Source of the DNA: Paracoccus marinaquae
Lineage (GTDB): Bacteria > Pseudomonadota > Alphaproteobacteria > Rhodobacterales > Rhodobacteraceae
DNA length: 64,000 bases
NCBI RefSeq assembly: GCF_018860165.1
Contig: NZ_JAHKNG010000001.1
Location: forward strand, 62,001-126,000
Reading direction: 5' to 3'
Each line of letters begins with the position of its first letter. Position 1 is the stretch's first letter. Both the position numbers and the translations under genes were made by a program. Of this stretch, positions 61,997-64,000 are shown piece after piece. The notes under the pieces are model-generated. The model did no database searches, had not been told where the DNA came from, and worked only from the letters and a program-made list of their open reading frames with translations.

Positions 61997-62652
61997 TCAC
62001 GGGAACCGGGACCGATATCGGCAAGACGGTCTTTGCCGCCGGGCTGTGCGGGCTGATCGGCGCGGATTACTGGAAGCCGGTGCAATCCGGGCTGGCCGGG
62101 AATTCCTTGGGGCCGATCCGCGCCGAATCCGGATGGGTCGCAGGGTCTGCGCCGCAGCCGGGCAGTGATGCGGCTGAGGTCCGGCACATGTCAGGGGCGC
62201 GCGTGCATCCCGAAACCTGGCTGCTGCGCGAGCCGCTGTCGCCGCATCGGGCGGCGGAACTCGAAGGGGTCGAGATCGATCCCGGCGCCCTGATGCCTCC
62301 GCCGGCCGACCGGCTTGTGATCGAGGGGGCGGGGGGCGTGTTGGTGCCGTTGACGCGCCGGACCCTGTTTGCCGACCTGTTCGCCGAATGGCAGATACCG
62401 GTCATCCTAGTTGCGACGACCGGGCTGGGCACCATCAGCCACAGCCTGACCGCGCTGGAAAGCCTGCGGGCGCGGCGGGTGCCGGTGCATGGCGTCGCCT
62501 TCGTGGGCGAGGACAATCCCGATAACATGGCGACCATCGGCCAGATCGGCGTGGTGAAGGTGCTTGGGCGGTTGCCGCGGCTGGTGCGGCTGGATCGCGA
62601 GACCCTTTCGACCGCGATGCAGGCGAATTTCGACCCGGAGGATTTCGGATGA
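61981..62652 (+). CDS. bioD: dethiobiotin synthetase
   Basis: 223-aa ATP-dependent carboxylase closing the ureido ring. The start is a GTG (ARFVITGTG) with GGAGGA 5 bp upstream; the P-loop is TGTGTDIGKT and WKPVQSG and EGAGGVLVPL are typical. It overlaps bioF by 16 bp and bioA by 4 bp, so all four bio genes are read together. Confidence 0.96.
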   Translation: MARFVITGTGTDIGKTVFAAGLCGLIGADYWKPVQSGLAGNSLGPIRAESGWVAGSAPQPGSDAAEVRHMSGARVHPETWLLREPLSPHRAAELEGVEIDPGALMPPPADRLVIEGAGGVLVPLTRRTLFADLFAEWQIPVILVATTGLGTISHSLTALESLRARRVPVHGVAFVGEDNPDNMATIGQIGVVKVLGRLPRLVRLDRETLSTAMQANFDPEDFG

Positions 62653-63887
62653 GCGCGGTCTGGCACCCGTTCTTTCAGCACGCGACCGAGCCACAACCGC
62701 CAATGGCCGTGCGGACCGAGGGCGCCTTCATCGAGACCGCCGATGGCCGGCGGCTCTTGGACGGGATCGCAAGCTGGTGGGTGGTCACCCATGGCCATCG
62801 CCAGCCCGAGATCGTGGCCGCGATCACCGAGGCCACGGCACGGCTGGATCAGGTGATCTTTGCCGGGTTGACCCACCAGCCGGCCGAGGACCTGGCCGAG
62901 GCGCTGATCGGCATGGCCCCGAAGGGGCTGAGCCGGGTGTTCTTCAGCGACAGCGGCTCGACCGCGGTCGAGGTGGCGCTGAAGATGGCACTGGGATACT
63001 GGCGGCACGCGGGCGATGGGCGGCACCGGATCGCGGTGATCGAGGATGGCTATCACGGCGACACCATCGGCACCATGAGCGTGGGTGAACGCGGCGTCTT
63101 CAACGCGGCCTATGACCCGCTGATGTTCGCGGTTGATCGGCTGCCCTTCCCGGCGGGGGACGGGGCCGCGACCCTGGCTGCATTCGAGGAACTGGCCGCG
63201 AGCGGACACATGGCGGCGCTGATCCTCGAGCCGCTGGTGCAGGGCGCGGGCGGGATGCGGATGTACCGGCCGGAGGTGCTGGCCGGATTGCGCGCCATTT
63301 GCGACCGGCATGACGTGCTGCTGATCGCCGATGAGGTGATGACCGGCTGGGGCCGGACCGGGCGGCTATGGGCCTGCGATCACGCCGGGATCGCGCCGGA
63401 CATCCTGTGCACCAGCAAGGGCTTGACCGGCGGCGTGGTGCCCTTGGCTGCGACACTGGCCAGCGAGAGGATTTTCCAGGCGCATTCCTCGATCGACCGG
63501 CGGCGGACCTTTTACCATTCCTCCAGCTATACCGCGAACCCGATCGCCTGTGCGGCCGGACTGGCTCAGGTGCGGCTGTGGCAGGCCGAGCCCATGCAGG
63601 CGCGGCTGGACGCGCTTGGCGCGATGCAGGCCGAACGGTTGGCCCGGCTCCGCGGCGATGACCGGTTCGAGAATCTGCGGCAATGCGGCACCATTGCGGC
63701 GATGGACCTGAAGGTGCGCGACGGCGGCTATCTGGCCGAGACGGGGCCGCGGATGCGGGCGCATTTCATGGCGAATGGCGTGCTGCTGCGGCCGCTTGGC
63801 AATACCGTCTATGTGCTGCCGCCCTATTGCGCGACCGGCGAGGATCTCGATCTGGCCTATTCGGCCATCGCCTCCTTCGCGGGCTGA
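62649..63887 (+). CDS. bioA: adenosylmethionine-8-amino-7-oxononanoate transaminase
   Basis: 412-aa PLP aminotransferase (class III) converting KAPA to DAPA with S-adenosylmethionine as amino donor. The PLP lysine is in CTSKGLTGG; LDGIASWWVVTHGH and FSDSGSTAVEVALKMALGYW are typical of BioA. The last 31 bp overlap a convergent gene. Confidence 0.96.
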   Translation: MSAVWHPFFQHATEPQPPMAVRTEGAFIETADGRRLLDGIASWWVVTHGHRQPEIVAAITEATARLDQVIFAGLTHQPAEDLAEALIGMAPKGLSRVFFSDSGSTAVEVALKMALGYWRHAGDGRHRIAVIEDGYHGDTIGTMSVGERGVFNAAYDPLMFAVDRLPFPAGDGAATLAAFEELAASGHMAALILEPLVQGAGGMRMYRPEVLAGLRAICDRHDVLLIADEVMTGWGRTGRLWACDHAGIAPDILCTSKGLTGGVVPLAATLASERIFQAHSSIDRRRTFYHSSSYTANPIACAAGLAQVRLWQAEPMQARLDALGAMQAERLARLRGDDRFENLRQCGTIAAMDLKVRDGGYLAETGPRMRAHFMANGVLLRPLGNTVYVLPPYCATGEDLDLAYSAIASFAG

Positions 63888-64000
63888 AGGTCCAGATCGA
63901 CCCAGACGAGGCGATGGTCCGAGGCCTGTGCGACGGCCTCGGCCAGGGGATCGCCCGGGGCGGGCCACAGAACGCCGCTGCCGGTGACGGACAGGGCGAG
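63857..64000 (-). CDS. endonuclease/exonuclease/phosphatase-family protein, C-terminal part
   Basis: Only the last 47 residues are in the window; the gene starts beyond the right edge. The visible part contains ASDHRLVWVDLDL, the conserved C-terminal SDHxPV element (Asp-His) of the EEP fold, and ends with a short tail. The broader family includes exonuclease III-type and sphingomyelinase-type enzymes, so the exact role cannot be set. It overlaps bioA by 31 bp, tail to tail. Confidence 0.75.
   Translation of the reverse strand, partial: LALSVTGSGVLWPAPGDPLAEAVAQASDHRLVWVDLDLQPAKEAMAE

Noticed and set aside
1-64000. CRISPR arrays, insertion sequences, integrases, prophage genes, rRNA operons
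   Set aside because: None was seen on reading both strands. The tRNA-Thr gene is not followed by an integrase or by a direct repeat of its 3' end.

Overview
The window is a dense, high-GC stretch of an alphaproteobacterial chromosome. Protein content and gene order point to the Rhodobacteraceae/Paracoccaceae, and it looks most like Paracoccus or a close relative. Pointers are the hemD-mic60-hemY block, the cysI-cysH-DUF934-fpr sulfur cluster with DUF2849, a soxRS pair, and the fla1-like arrangement of flagellar export genes. No insertion sequence, prophage, integrase or CRISPR array is visible. One tRNA-Thr(CGT) gene is present. Genus assignment is inference; the sequence contains no rRNA.

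Layout. 1-3559: 3' part of a heterotetrameric sarcosine oxidase operon (soxD end, soxA, soxG). 3560-8184: an 11-bp tandem repeat, sodB with a clear terminator, then yfgM-like, bamB and der in the order known from gammaproteobacteria. 8205-9840: a small accessory patch with an RNase A-like toxin gene and an unknown membrane protein. 9921-12196: serS, and a soxS/soxR-type redox pair. 12376-16928: meaB, ada, an isocitrate lyase-superfamily enzyme, rpmB, cutA, a DUF2946-like protein and the copper chaperone pcuC. 16957-21050: an SGNH esterase, the copper ATPase copA, a 426-bp unassigned gap and an L,D-transpeptidase.

21186-29731: a dienelactone hydrolase convergent with a five-gene nucleoside uptake and phosphorolysis operon (BMP protein, double ATPase, two permeases, purine nucleoside phosphorylase), then rimI, tsaB, nfuA and a universal stress protein. 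29887-35014: a polyprenyl-phosphate sugar transferase, truA, an XpaC-family protein, a tiny membrane peptide, and lpxK-waaA-DUF4170 (lipid A/Kdo). 35284-42173: EVE, YciI, gpsA and tsaD on the minus strand, then hemD, mic60 and hemY-like on the plus strand, then tRNA-Thr. 42354-49416: a Q/P-rich OmpA-family protein, the assimilatory sulfite reduction operon with a divergent Lrp-type regulator, and an ArsC-family protein.

49597-59613: a divergently arranged flagellar block: fliF-fliH-fliN-fliP leftward; fliL, DUF6468-like, motE-like, motA, an unknown 93-aa gene, flhA, fliR, flhB and fliJ-like rightward. A CtrA-like box lies between the two arms. 59764-63887: bioB-bioF-bioD-bioA, followed by the end of a convergent endonuclease/exonuclease/phosphatase-family gene.

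Most of the window is housekeeping. The most unusual item is the 234-residue protein at 8205-8909. It joins a leader with Leu-Gln-rich repeats, like those on phage-tail-like injection-system cargo, to a C-terminal domain whose active-site spacing matches the RNase A-like CdiA toxins. No immunity gene is visible beside it.
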